DNA of 51,133 nucleotides from Clostridiales bacterium. GTDB lineage: Bacteria; Bacillota; Clostridia; Lachnospirales; Lachnospiraceae. Shown in pieces: positions 41,088 through 49,115 of the stretch; the first letter of the stretch is position 1; each line of letters begins with the position of its first letter. The position numbers and the translations under genes are program-made. Below the pieces are notes generated by a model. That model did not search any database. It had not been told where the DNA came from and saw only the letters and a program-made list of their open reading frames with translations. The DNA lies in assembly GCA_021199255.1 (NCBI GenBank), contig JAJQIK010000091.1, forward strand, positions 1 to 51,133. The letters run 5' to 3'.

Positions 41088-43469
41088 TCATTCCCCCGCA
41101 ATCAGCTCCGCCGGCAGATATTTCCTGACCATGTCTTCCAGTTCAGCGGCATTGAGGGGCTTGGACAGGTAATCCTGAAAGCCGCTTTGGAGATAGTTCT
41201 CCTTCGCTCCTGCTATGGCGTTAGCCGTCAGCGCCACCGCCGGAATCTCCAGTCCCATCTCCCGTATATGATGTAAAGTCTCTATGCCGTCCATCTCCGG
41301 CATCAAATGGTCTAACAGAATCAGATGGTAAGGCTTCTTTCCCACCATTTCCAGACACTGGGCTCCGCTTGTGGCCGTGTCTATCTGCATCTGCGTACTG
41401 CGCAGCAGTCCCGTGAGCACCCTCAGATTCACGCTGTTGTCATCTACCGCGAGAATACGGGCGTCCGGCGCCCGGAAGGAAGCCTGGTAAGATTTCCGCT
41501 TACCCAGACTTTGCCTGTATTTCTGCTGGAAATCTCCCACCGGCGCATCGTCCCTGATCTTTTGCCTGATGGAAAAGAAAAAGACAGAACCTTCCCCATA
41601 AACGCTTTCCACTTTCAGCTCACTTCCCATTCTGTGCAGAATCCGCTGGCTGAGAGCCAGCCCCAGGCCGGTTCCCTCAATATTGCGGTTTTCCTTCTCC
41701 TCCAACCGCTGAAAGGCCATAAACAGCTTCTCCTGATCTTCCTCCCTGATGCCTTTGCCGGTATCGACTACGCGGATCAGAAGCTCAATTTCATCTTTCC
41801 CCACACGCTCTCCCGACATTTCCAGCGTAATCGTTCCCCGATCCGTGTATTTGACTGAATTGGTCAATAGATTAGTGATCACCTGCCGCAGCCGCACCTC
41901 ATCTCCATACAGGCCGTCCGGAATCGTCTCCTGTATCTTCAACTGTAAGGCCAGATTCTTCTTCTCCGCCCTTACCTTGACCATATTGACCAGATCATTG
42001 AGCAGCGTACACATTCTGTATTCCACCGGAATGATTTCCATCTTGCCGCTCTCAATTTTGGAAAAATCCAGAATATCGTTGACCAAGGCCAGCAAAACCT
42101 GCCCCGAATCCTGAATCTGATAGGCGTAGCCCTTAATCCGGTCGTCCTCACATTCCCGGATAATCAGCTCGTCCATACCGAGCACGCCGTTAATCGGCGT
42201 CCTGATTTCATGGGACATATTAGCCAGAAAGCTGCTTTTGGCCTGATTGGCATAGACCGCCTGCTCTCTTTCCCGGTTCCGCCTGATCAGTTCATTAATA
42301 TCCGCATACGCAATCACCGCTACATAAAACAGGAAGCCCGTATTGTACAGAATCGAGGGCGATGCCAGACTGGAAAGCCGGGAGGTATTCATGAAAACCA
42401 GACTGAGAACCCCGCAGGAAATCACCAGAACCACCGCCAGGAAAAAGGCTCTCAGCTCCTTGCCGTAACCATCTCTGACGTCCTTGACCATCGTCGCCAC
42501 CACGAGCGCGAAATATAGGATAACGATACCATAAAACACGCCCGTCATATCATTCAAATCGGCGACATCGCAAAGCTGCAGCGCAACGCAGACTATCGTA
42601 TTCAGCAAAACCAGCGCGCAAATCCCCAGATAATATTGATTGTAGCGCCTCTTCTGAATCGAGTTATTCAGCAGCGCCATGGGGATAATCAGCAGGTTAA
42701 TAATAACTCTGGTCAGAAATTCCAATGCCGTCAGATTGTAGAAAAAAAGCTGCCTGATCTCATTGCCGGATATCTGGAGCCCCGCCAGCAAAAGCGCCGC
42801 CATTCCCAAATATCCCAGATTACTGTGCCAGCCCCGGAGCAGTTGAAAGGTCATATCAATCAAAACCAGCAGCAGCCCCAAAGCGGCGACTAAGAACACA
42901 AAGATAAAGCTGGGCATATACTTCCGCAGCAGATATCTGTAAATTCCCTCCTGCGTTCCATAGAGGATATCCCTGATCTTCAGCGTCTGCTCATCACCCG
43001 CGCCATCATATCGGATCTCGATTTCCCGCCCCGCGTCCGTACTCAGCAGTTCCACTAACAGCATCGCCTCCGGCGTAGTCCGCCCAAAAGCCCGAAACTC
43101 CTCCGTATCCAGGACCGCCCGCTCTTCGCCGTCCACATAAACATGCATAGCGGTACGGTAGCCATAAACCAGCATGGCCTCCGCCTCCTGCATGGAATCG
43201 GGCAGAGTCGTTACCAAGATGACGGCGCCCTGCCCGTCTGTCTCAATATCCGCCGGGAGATCGACCGCCCTGCGGCTGCCGTCCTCCAGTTCTACTGCCC
43301 AGCCCTCTATCTCAGCGCACGGCGCGCCCGCGCTGAGGCCGTAATTTTCCTCAGAAAAGATCGTATAAAGCACGGTAAAGCCGACCGCCAGAAGCAGAAA
43401 CAGCGCTAAAATTCCCATGATTACCGTACTGTCTTTGATTTTCCATTTACCAACCATACCAAATTCCAT
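41088..43469 (-). CDS. hybrid sensor histidine kinase with C-terminal receiver
   Basis: This 793-aa membrane kinase has an N-terminal helix (about 17-37). An extracytoplasmic beta-rich domain (about 40-185) and a block of seven or so helices (about 190-395) follow, resembling 7TM sensor kinases. Next come HisKA ([15 protein letters not shown], His near 424), HATPase_c ([13 protein letters not shown] near 535, [11 protein letters not shown] and [10 protein letters not shown]) and a receiver (phospho-Asp in [13 protein letters not shown] near 715). ATG 43469 and 43457 are both possible. No HPt or output partner is adjacent. Confidence 0.92.
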   Translation of the reverse strand: MEFGMVGKWKIKDSTVIMGILALFLLLAVGFTVLYTIFSEENYGLSAGAPCAEIEGWAVELEDGSRRAVDLPADIETDGQGAVILVTTLPDSMQEAEAMLVYGYRTAMHVYVDGEERAVLDTEEFRAFGRTTPEAMLLVELLSTDAGREIEIRYDGAGDEQTLKIRDILYGTQEGIYRYLLRKYMPSFIFVFLVAALGLLLVLIDMTFQLLRGWHSNLGYLGMAALLLAGLQISGNEIRQLFFYNLTALEFLTRVIINLLIIPMALLNNSIQKRRYNQYYLGICALVLLNTIVCVALQLCDVADLNDMTGVFYGIVILYFALVVATMVKDVRDGYGKELRAFFLAVVLVISCGVLSLVFMNTSRLSSLASPSILYNTGFLFYVAVIAYADINELIRRNREREQAVYANQAKSSFLANMSHEIRTPINGVLGMDELIIRECEDDRIKGYAYQIQDSGQVLLALVNDILDFSKIESGKMEIIPVEYRMCTLLNDLVNMVKVRAEKKNLALQLKIQETIPDGLYGDEVRLRQVITNLLTNSVKYTDRGTITLEMSGERVGKDEIELLIRVVDTGKGIREEDQEKLFMAFQRLEEKENRNIEGTGLGLALSQRILHRMGSELKVESVYGEGSVFFFSIRQKIRDDAPVGDFQQKYRQSLGKRKSYQASFRAPDARILAVDDNSVNLRVLTGLLRSTQMQIDTATSGAQCLEMVGKKPYHLILLDHLMPEMDGIETLHHIREMGLEIPAVALTANAIAGAKENYLQSGFQDYLSKPLNAAELEDMVRKYLPAELIAGE

Positions 43470-43528
43470 TACTTTTCAAATTTTGTCCTTCTACCCGCAG
43501 GGGAACGTCCGCCCCGCAGCCGCAGCCT

Positions 43529-44470
43529 TTACAAAAACTCCCTGTCAATACTTTTTACACGTTTCTGGTTATTGCTGTCCTCAAAGATTTCTATCCCGTC
43601 GAAGCTCTGTATAAACTTCGAAAACTGACTGTATCCGTAATCCTTCACATTAAAGCTGTTGTATTTGCCATGGACAATATTGCTTAACTCGCTGAAGCCG
43701 ATTCCTTTGATCCCCGACGCCGTAATCACCGTATGGATATAGTCCCTGATTTCTTCTTTATCTTTTTCGTTATTTTTCAAAGAAATGGAAATAATATTGT
43801 TCTTTTTATTTAACCGGAATAAACCGGAGTCCTCAAGGAAACGGGAGAGAAGGCTGTACCCGTAATTCCTGACGTCAAAATCCGGATACATATTCACCAG
43901 GCTGTTGCCTACTGCGCCCAGCTCCACATTCTTTCCTTTATTTTCATTTTCCGTAATAATGTTGGTGATAGCGTTGTAGACGGCTTCCCTTTTCACCGTA
44001 TTGCTCTGCTTATCCTTGCCGTCGGTATTCTCATCCTGATTGCCCAGGTTCTCCAGATTCACAAAACGGGAACATGCCACGCGGAAGGATCTGGGCGTTT
44101 TCTCTTCCCCCATGCCTATGACTTCCATGCCGGACTCCCGCAGCCTGCTCGCCAGACGGGTAAAATCGCTGTCGCTGGACACAATGCAGAAGCCTTCCAC
44201 ATTGCCCGTATACAGGATATCCATGGCGTCGATAATCAGCGTAGAGTCCGTAGCGTTCTTGCCTACCGTGTTGCTGAACTGCTGCACGGGAAGCACGGAA
44301 TTTTCCAACAGCTCTTCCTTCCATTTCGTCGCCTGCGTGCTCGTCCAATCCCCATAGATTCTTTTGTAGGTGATAATGCCATAGGTAGAAAGCTCTTCCA
44401 AAATCACCCCGATATATTTGGCGGATATATTATCCGCGTCAATCAAAAGCGCAAATCTTTTATTTTCCAT
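43529..44470 (-). CDS. NYN-domain nuclease-like protein with two LOTUS/OST-HTH domains
   Basis: This 313-aa cytoplasmic protein has an N-terminal NYN (PIN-like) domain (about 1-140). Acidic residues typical of metal-dependent RNases are in ALLIDADNIS (Asp11, Asp13) and in CIVSSDSDFTRL near 96-104. Two repeats resembling LOTUS/OST-HTH RNA-binding domains follow (about 160-235 and 240-310, each ending in a YGYS.FS/LSRF pattern). This suggests RNA binding and cleavage, but no target is known. The start ATG 44470 has GGAG nearby. Confidence 0.88.
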   Translation of the reverse strand: MENKRFALLIDADNISAKYIGVILEELSTYGIITYKRIYGDWTSTQATKWKEELLENSVLPVQQFSNTVGKNATDSTLIIDAMDILYTGNVEGFCIVSSDSDFTRLASRLRESGMEVIGMGEEKTPRSFRVACSRFVNLENLGNQDENTDGKDKQSNTVKREAVYNAITNIITENENKGKNVELGAVGNSLVNMYPDFDVRNYGYSLLSRFLEDSGLFRLNKKNNIISISLKNNEKDKEEIRDYIHTVITASGIKGIGFSELSNIVHGKYNSFNVKDYGYSQFSKFIQSFDGIEIFEDSNNQKRVKSIDREFL

Positions 44471-44576
44471 TCCTTCTCCTTATCGCCGCGCCTGCGGACA
44501 TACCACGCCCGCTCGCCCTGCCGGACATCCCGCCGGTCTCCATAAAGTATAACATAAACCAAAGCCGGTGTACAAA

Positions 44577-45029
44577 TCAAAGCGCAGTCTGGCGGCTGCA
44601 AAATTCCAGCAGGGCAGCTTTCAGCCTTTCATACCGCAGGCGCTTTTCCTCCTTGGCAAAATGAACCTCCCGCAGTTGCAGCGGATTGTCTGTATAATCC
44701 AGCGTTTCCTTCCCGAACTGTTCGCTGGTCAGGTCAAACAGGCTGTCTCCAATCACATTATAGCAATGATAATTGCCGTCCGGACGCAAAATCCCATAGA
44801 CCTGCCCGCCGAAAATATCCTGCACCAGAAACGCCGTTATGGAGCATTGCCCCAGCGTCTTGTTCTCCGGCGTCCAGTTCTGGCTCATTCTGGGAGCGCA
44901 GGTATCCGCGCACCAGATTTCCGATAAAGCGTCATATAAATCCTGCGGAGTCCGGATACCCGCATACAGGTCTGTAACGGCGGAAACGGCAGCCTTCTCC
45001 CACCCGTAAAAATGATACTTCTCTGGCAT
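44577..45029 (-). CDS. YunG-like protein of unknown function
   Basis: This 150-aa protein contains a conserved-looking core (SEIWCADTCAPRMSQNW, LGQCSITAFLVQDIFGG, and YHCYNVIG...DLTSEQF near 85-110). It resembles YunG-family proteins, with a Cys and a His that could form a papain-like pair (Cys near 62, His near 86). This is inference from pattern only. The start ATG 45029 follows AGAAGGTGA; the open frame above it lacks a ribosome binding site. Single gene. Confidence 0.75.
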   Translation of the reverse strand: MPEKYHFYGWEKAAVSAVTDLYAGIRTPQDLYDALSEIWCADTCAPRMSQNWTPENKTLGQCSITAFLVQDIFGGQVYGILRPDGNYHCYNVIGDSLFDLTSEQFGKETLDYTDNPLQLREVHFAKEEKRLRYERLKAALLEFCSRQTAL

Positions 45030-45193
45030 AACGTCACCTTCTCTTTCTTCCAGACAGTATAGCATATTCTTTCCTAAATGGACAGGCATAAAACTCGGGA
45101 AATCCAGGCTGATACAGATCTTGATAACGCTTGTTCTCAAAAGTATCAAAATCAATTTTGTATTTCAAGGCTCCCTGTGACTGTCTTTTTATG

Positions 45194-45221
45194 AAAAAGG
45201 AGCGTCCAACATGGGCGCTCC
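45194..45221 (-). terminator. terminator of the SDR/EFR1 operon
   Basis: GGAGCG (45199-45204) pairs with CGCTCC (45216-45221); five T follow on the minus strand. Confidence 0.8.
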
Positions 45222-45245
45222 GCCATTATATTTGCCATTTACAAC

Positions 45246-46163
45246 TCAGTTTTGATCATCCAGATAATGCAGCCCTGTTAACTCTTCTGAAACTTCCCAG
45301 AGTTTTCTGGCAGCCTGGCGATTGTGAGAAGCCTTGTTGGATTTAACCACATCCGGCATCCGGCCTTTTGACGGTCCGAAATATTCGCCTCCCCTGACAG
45401 TTTCATCTGTAGCCGCGCGAATAAGAGGCATTGCGCCATAGATTGTAGGCTTAAAGACATGGGAAAACAGTGATAATACCCTTCTGGAAACGGCATTTTT
45501 GGCTTGTGCCGGCATAATATTCGTCTGCGCCAGTCCGGGGTGGGCAGCAAGCGCGATTGTGGATTTCCCGGCCGCTGTCAGACGCCGCTGCATCTCATAG
45601 GCAAACAAGAGCATTTCCATTTTAGACCGTCCATATGCTCTCCATCTTCCATATCCTTTCCTGTTTTTATAAAACAAATTATCAAAATTGATTTTATTTC
45701 CCAAAAAATAAGCCAAACTGCTGACATTGACAACCCTTGCTCCGGCAGTCGCCTCCAATAAGTCAAACAGTCTTGCAGTCAACGCAAAATGTCCGAGATA
45801 ATTAGTAGCAAAATGATTTTCAAATCCATCCATCGTTTCTGAATATGGAGCAGCCATGATGCCCGCATTATTGATGAGGACATCAAGTCTTTCATATTTC
45901 TCCCGGAATTTGTCTGCAAAGTCTGCAACACTTTTCTGGCTGGCCATATCCAAAAGCATAATATCCAGATCTGCATTTGGAACCGTATCCAGGATTTTCT
46001 GTCTGGCTGTAGTTGCTCTCTGAAAATTCCGGCAAGCCATCACAACCTTTGCACCTTTGCAGGCAAGTTCCCGCGTCGTTTCAAATCCAAGGCCGCTGTT
46101 GGCTCCGGTAACTATGATCACTTTCCCGGAAAGTTCTGGTATATCATTCAATGTCCAATCCAT
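45246..46163 (-). CDS. short-chain dehydrogenase/reductase (retinol dehydrogenase-like)
   Basis: This 305-aa SDR has TGANSGLGFE near 18-27, the NNAGIMAAPY motif near 90-99, catalytic Ser near 142 (VVNVSSLA), and AYGRSK near 172-177. The layout matches the RDH/WWOX-like group. The substrate is unknown. The start ATG 46163 has GGAGGG. It follows the EFR1 gene with a 41-bp gap and probably shares its promoter. Base composition is more AT-rich than in neighbours, so recent transfer is possible. Confidence 0.9.
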   Translation of the reverse strand: MDWTLNDIPELSGKVIIVTGANSGLGFETTRELACKGAKVVMACRNFQRATTARQKILDTVPNADLDIMLLDMASQKSVADFADKFREKYERLDVLINNAGIMAAPYSETMDGFENHFATNYLGHFALTARLFDLLEATAGARVVNVSSLAYFLGNKINFDNLFYKNRKGYGRWRAYGRSKMEMLLFAYEMQRRLTAAGKSTIALAAHPGLAQTNIMPAQAKNAVSRRVLSLFSHVFKPTIYGAMPLIRAATDETVRGGEYFGPSKGRMPDVVKSNKASHNRQAARKLWEVSEELTGLHYLDDQN

Positions 46164-46204
46164 AAACACCCTCCACAAATATCTGTTATCATTCCAATGA
46201 AATA

Positions 46205-47014
46205 CTACTCTGTTTCCTTTCCGGCACAAACCATATCGGCAAGCTTAATATCCGGATGATGATAGCGGCGTCTGTTTTCCGGCACATTTGGATGCCAGAT
46301 CGCCTTTTGCGGGCACCACATAATGCAGGCCATACACTGCTGGCAATCATGTCCCCATTCAACGCCGTTTTCTGTGAAATGAATGTTGCCGGCCTGACAG
46401 ATCTTTTCACAGACTCCGCATCGTGTGCAGGCGTCTGTTGTATAAAAACCGCCTTCTGTGGAGTCTCGGTCTACACCCAGATGCAAATTATAAGTTCTTG
46501 AGCACCAGTTCCACACTTTACGCCCATAACCCTTTCGGTCTTTCGTTCGTTTCCCTGTCTGAATCGCCTTCACAATCTTCTTCGTTGCTTTCTTTTCATG
46601 ATTCAGATAGATTTGTACAATCCTATCCGGCATTGGGGAAAATCCCACAATGTGATTCGGCGGCATCGGCAACATAAAAGTTTGAATCGGCGTATTTACC
46701 TTAGGCTGTAAAATCGCTTTTAAATCGATCAGCACAAATCCGTCATAGCCTCCACAGGTGGCAATGATGAACACTTTCTGTGTAGAGTTCAACTGCATTT
46801 TTTCGCAAATTTCCTTTACAATCCTCGGCGGACGGATAAACCAGGTCGCAGTCGCAATTCCCACCCGTCCATATTGCTCTGGAATATGAGCATCCTTTTT
46901 CAGAGTATAAATAGATCTGACATCCGTATCTTTGAGCCCTTCCCCGATCCTGCGTGCAACAGAGAGCGTATTGCCGGAACCAGTGTAATAGTAGATAACT
47001 GTTTTTTCAGCCAT
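46205..47014 (-). CDS. EFR1-family protein: flavodoxin-like domain with two 4Fe-4S clusters
   Basis: This 269-aa protein has an N-terminal flavodoxin-like part (IYYYTGSGNT at 7-16, the FMN phosphate loop) joined to a C-terminal bacterial-type ferredoxin domain. Two Cys sets are intact: CTRCGVCEKIC near 195-205 and CQQCMACIMWCP near 223-234. This is the plan of EFR1 proteins, whose exact role is not settled; electron transfer in the cytoplasm is likely. The start ATG 47014 has GGAGGA. First gene of a pair with the SDR. Confidence 0.92.
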   Translation of the reverse strand: MAEKTVIYYYTGSGNTLSVARRIGEGLKDTDVRSIYTLKKDAHIPEQYGRVGIATATWFIRPPRIVKEICEKMQLNSTQKVFIIATCGGYDGFVLIDLKAILQPKVNTPIQTFMLPMPPNHIVGFSPMPDRIVQIYLNHEKKATKKIVKAIQTGKRTKDRKGYGRKVWNWCSRTYNLHLGVDRDSTEGGFYTTDACTRCGVCEKICQAGNIHFTENGVEWGHDCQQCMACIMWCPQKAIWHPNVPENRRRYHHPDIKLADMVCAGKETE

Positions 47015-47076
47015 TACTGTCCTCCTGTATTTTATGTTGAAATCTCTGTATTTCTTATGAAAATATCGTTTCCCGT

Positions 47077-47138
47077 GTCGGTATGATTCTGTAAATTGAG
47101 TTATTATATCATTTTTGTGAGCAGCTCATCAACCGACA
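47077..47138 (-). promoter_or_regulatory. EFR1/SDR promoter flanked by a 7-bp inverted repeat
   Basis: On the minus strand TTGATG (plus 47127-47132), 18-bp spacer, TATAAT (plus 47103-47108). ACCGACA (47132-47138) overlaps the -35 and its complement TGTCGGT lies at 47077-47083, past the start site. The two could be operators for one repressor. Confidence 0.5.
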
Positions 47139-47182
47139 TTATTCCGAAAGTGTCGCATGATCTGAAAACAATTCCGTACCCC

Positions 47183-47893
47183 TCATTTTTCTGTTGGTTC
47201 CCTGCGCTGCTGTGCCTGCAAAACCCACAGGATTCCCTTCACAAGCCGCTCATTCACGTCCGCGAAATGTCCTCCTTTGTTCCACTGCAGGACAATCTTC
47301 TTCACTGCGGGATTTTCCTTCAGAAATTCATAGGTTTCTCTGGTGCAGTCGCCGACGGCAGACAGGAACGGATTCTTTGTCCGCTCCTCCTTGCCGCCCA
47401 GGCTCAAATAAACAAAAGCGTCACGGGAAAGCTCTTTATTCCTGATATACTCCAGCCAACCGTCAATCCACAGCGACCCTGAGCAGGACGCTGCGCCGTC
47501 AAACATACCAGACTCCAAAAAAGCCCAGAGCGCAAAAAGACCGGAAAGAGAATATCCTGCCGTATACTGCGGCACGTCTTCCGGTATCAGTCTTTCTTCC
47601 CTCAGCCGGGGAATACATTTGCCAGTCAGCCAGGCAAGTGTATCTGCGCCCCTGCCGACAAAAATTTCTTCCTCAAATGGGGCTCTCGCAGGCCAGGGAG
47701 AGAGCTGTACATTCCAGTCAGCCACCTCATATACAATCAGTGTATAAGCCATATCCCCGGCTTTTTCAGCCAGCCGTGCCGCAAAAATGTCCGTATTTCC
47801 AGCTTCCCGGTCGGATTCACCTACATAAAAGCAGGAGCCGTTTATACCATGCTGATAAATATGGACGCGAATATCGTCTATCTGTCGTATCAT
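47183..47893 (-). CDS. alpha/beta hydrolase, esterase family
   Basis: This 236-aa protein has the nucleophile elbow GYSLSG near 114-119 (Ser117) in an alpha/beta-hydrolase fold, a candidate acid in the LGGKEER region and a His in NKGGHFADVNERL near 210. The family includes siderophore and other esterases of the COG2819 type; the true substrate is unknown. There is no signal peptide. The start ATG 47893 has GGAGAAG. No operon partner is visible. Confidence 0.85.
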   Translation of the reverse strand: MIRQIDDIRVHIYQHGINGSCFYVGESDREAGNTDIFAARLAEKAGDMAYTLIVYEVADWNVQLSPWPARAPFEEEIFVGRGADTLAWLTGKCIPRLREERLIPEDVPQYTAGYSLSGLFALWAFLESGMFDGAASCSGSLWIDGWLEYIRNKELSRDAFVYLSLGGKEERTKNPFLSAVGDCTRETYEFLKENPAVKKIVLQWNKGGHFADVNERLVKGILWVLQAQQRREPTEK

Positions 47894-47990
47894 TCTTCTT
47901 CTCCTTATATAACCGCGAACAAATTATGATGACATTCCAAAGAGGCTCTTCCCGCGGAAAATGGCTTGTGTTGAAGCGGTAATGCAACAA

Positions 47991-48023
47991 AAAGGTTCCT
48001 GAATGTAAACATTCGGAACCTTT
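47991..48023 (-). terminator. terminator of rplM-rpsI
   Basis: AAAGGTTCC (47991-47999) pairs with GGAACCTTT (48015-48023) with inner AATGT/ACATT; TTTTTG follows the stem on the minus strand. Confidence 0.85.
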
Positions 48024-48049
48024 CGATTTGTCTGTATTCGCAGTAATCC

Positions 48050-48451
48050 TTATCTCTTTGAAAACTGTGGCGCTCTTCTCGCCGCTTTGAGTCCGTATTT
48101 CTTTCTTTCTTTCATACGAGGATCTCTGGTTAAATAGCCTGCCTTCTTTAAAGTAGGTCTGTAATCAGGATCTGCCTGCAAAAGCGCTCTTGCGATACCG
48201 TGTCTTACAGCGCCGGCCTGGCCTGTGTAACCGCCGCCTTTCACAGTAACGATAACGTCAAACTTATCAACTGTGTCTGTAGCGGCCAGAGGCTGACGAA
48301 CGATAACCTTCAACGTCTCTAATCCAAAATAATCGTCAATGCTTCTCTTATTGATTGTAATCTCACCTTTACCGGGTACTAAATAAACTCTCGCAATAGA
48401 CTTTTTTCTTCTACCGGTTCCGTAATATTTTGCTGTAGCTGCTTTAGCCAT
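48050..48451 (-). CDS. rpsI: 30S ribosomal protein S9
   Basis: This 133-aa protein has the typical S9 features: [16 protein letters not shown] near the N-terminus, [15 protein letters not shown] near 78, and the basic C-terminal tail [17 protein letters not shown], whose final Lys-Arg reaches the P-site tRNA. The start ATG 48451 has AAGGAG. It lies 29 bp after rplM, the universal pairing in bacteria. Confidence 0.98.
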   Translation of the reverse strand: MAKAATAKYYGTGRRKKSIARVYLVPGKGEITINKRSIDDYFGLETLKVIVRQPLAATDTVDKFDVIVTVKGGGYTGQAGAVRHGIARALLQADPDYRPTLKKAGYLTRDPRMKERKKYGLKAARRAPQFSKR

Positions 48452-48480
48452 TTCTATTTTCTCCTTTCAGTCCCTGTGAA

Positions 48481-48909
48481 TTAAAATGTTAATGCTTCCG
48501 GTTTCTGTGCTGCGTGCTGATGTTCCGGCCCTGCATACACATGAAGCTTCGTGTACATTTGTCTTCCCAAAGGTCCTTTTGGAAGCATGCCTTTTACCGC
48601 ATACTCTACAACTCTCTCAGGATGCTTCTGCATCATTTCTTTTAATGTGGTCTCTTTCATACCGCCAACATACCCTGAATGATGATAATAAATTTTCTGG
48701 TCTAACTTTCTGCCTGTCACCTTTACTTTAGCGGCATTGACAACGATTACATAATCGCCTGTATCCATGTGCGGTGTGAAAATCGGTTTGTTCTTTCCTC
48801 TTAAAACCTTAGCGACCTCAGATGCCAAACGTCCGAGTGTCATATCTGTTGCGTCAACTACATACCATTTTCTTTCGATTGTAGCCGGGCTTGCCATAAA
48901 AGTCTTCAT
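48481..48909 (-). CDS. rplM: 50S ribosomal protein L13
   Basis: This 142-aa protein shows the L13 family through [25 protein letters not shown] near 13, [16 protein letters not shown] near 52 and [24 protein letters not shown] near 104. The start ATG 48909 has GGAGG at 8 bp; the upstream in-frame ATG overlaps that site and is rejected. It is preceded by a long structured leader and a consensus promoter. Confidence 0.98.
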   Translation of the reverse strand: MKTFMASPATIERKWYVVDATDMTLGRLASEVAKVLRGKNKPIFTPHMDTGDYVIVVNAAKVKVTGRKLDQKIYYHHSGYVGGMKETTLKEMMQKHPERVVEYAVKGMLPKGPLGRQMYTKLHVYAGPEHQHAAQKPEALTF

Positions 48910-48924
48910 TGTATTAACCTCCAT

Positions 48925-49080
48925 AGTAACGAAATCGTCTTACGACTTGTCTGTGTTGTTCTCCCAAGTCCTTCCTGCGGATGTCCGGCCACACTCAAGA
49001 CCCGTCCAAACAACGGTTTGTACTCTATTCAAAATGTCTTCGCCGGGGCTTTGGCCAGACATTTTTAAACTTTGTCACAG
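48925..49080 (-). promoter_or_regulatory. structured leader of rplM, candidate L13 leader
   Basis: About 170 nt lie between the predicted start and the L13 start codon. The leader contains a stem AAAATGTCT/AGACATTTT (49031-49039, 49057-49065) with an inner GCC/GGC, and a CCG..CGG hairpin further down. Firmicutes often have an autoregulatory L13 leader here; I cannot confirm the match by eye. Confidence 0.4.
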
Positions 49081-49086
49081 TTAGAT

Positions 49087-49115
49087 ATTATATTATACGC
49101 CGCCACGTGTGTCAA
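49087..49115 (-). promoter_or_regulatory. consensus promoter of rplM-rpsI
   Basis: On the minus strand TTGACA (plus 49110-49115), 17-bp spacer, TATAAT (plus 49087-49092). Both hexamers are perfect. Confidence 0.85.
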
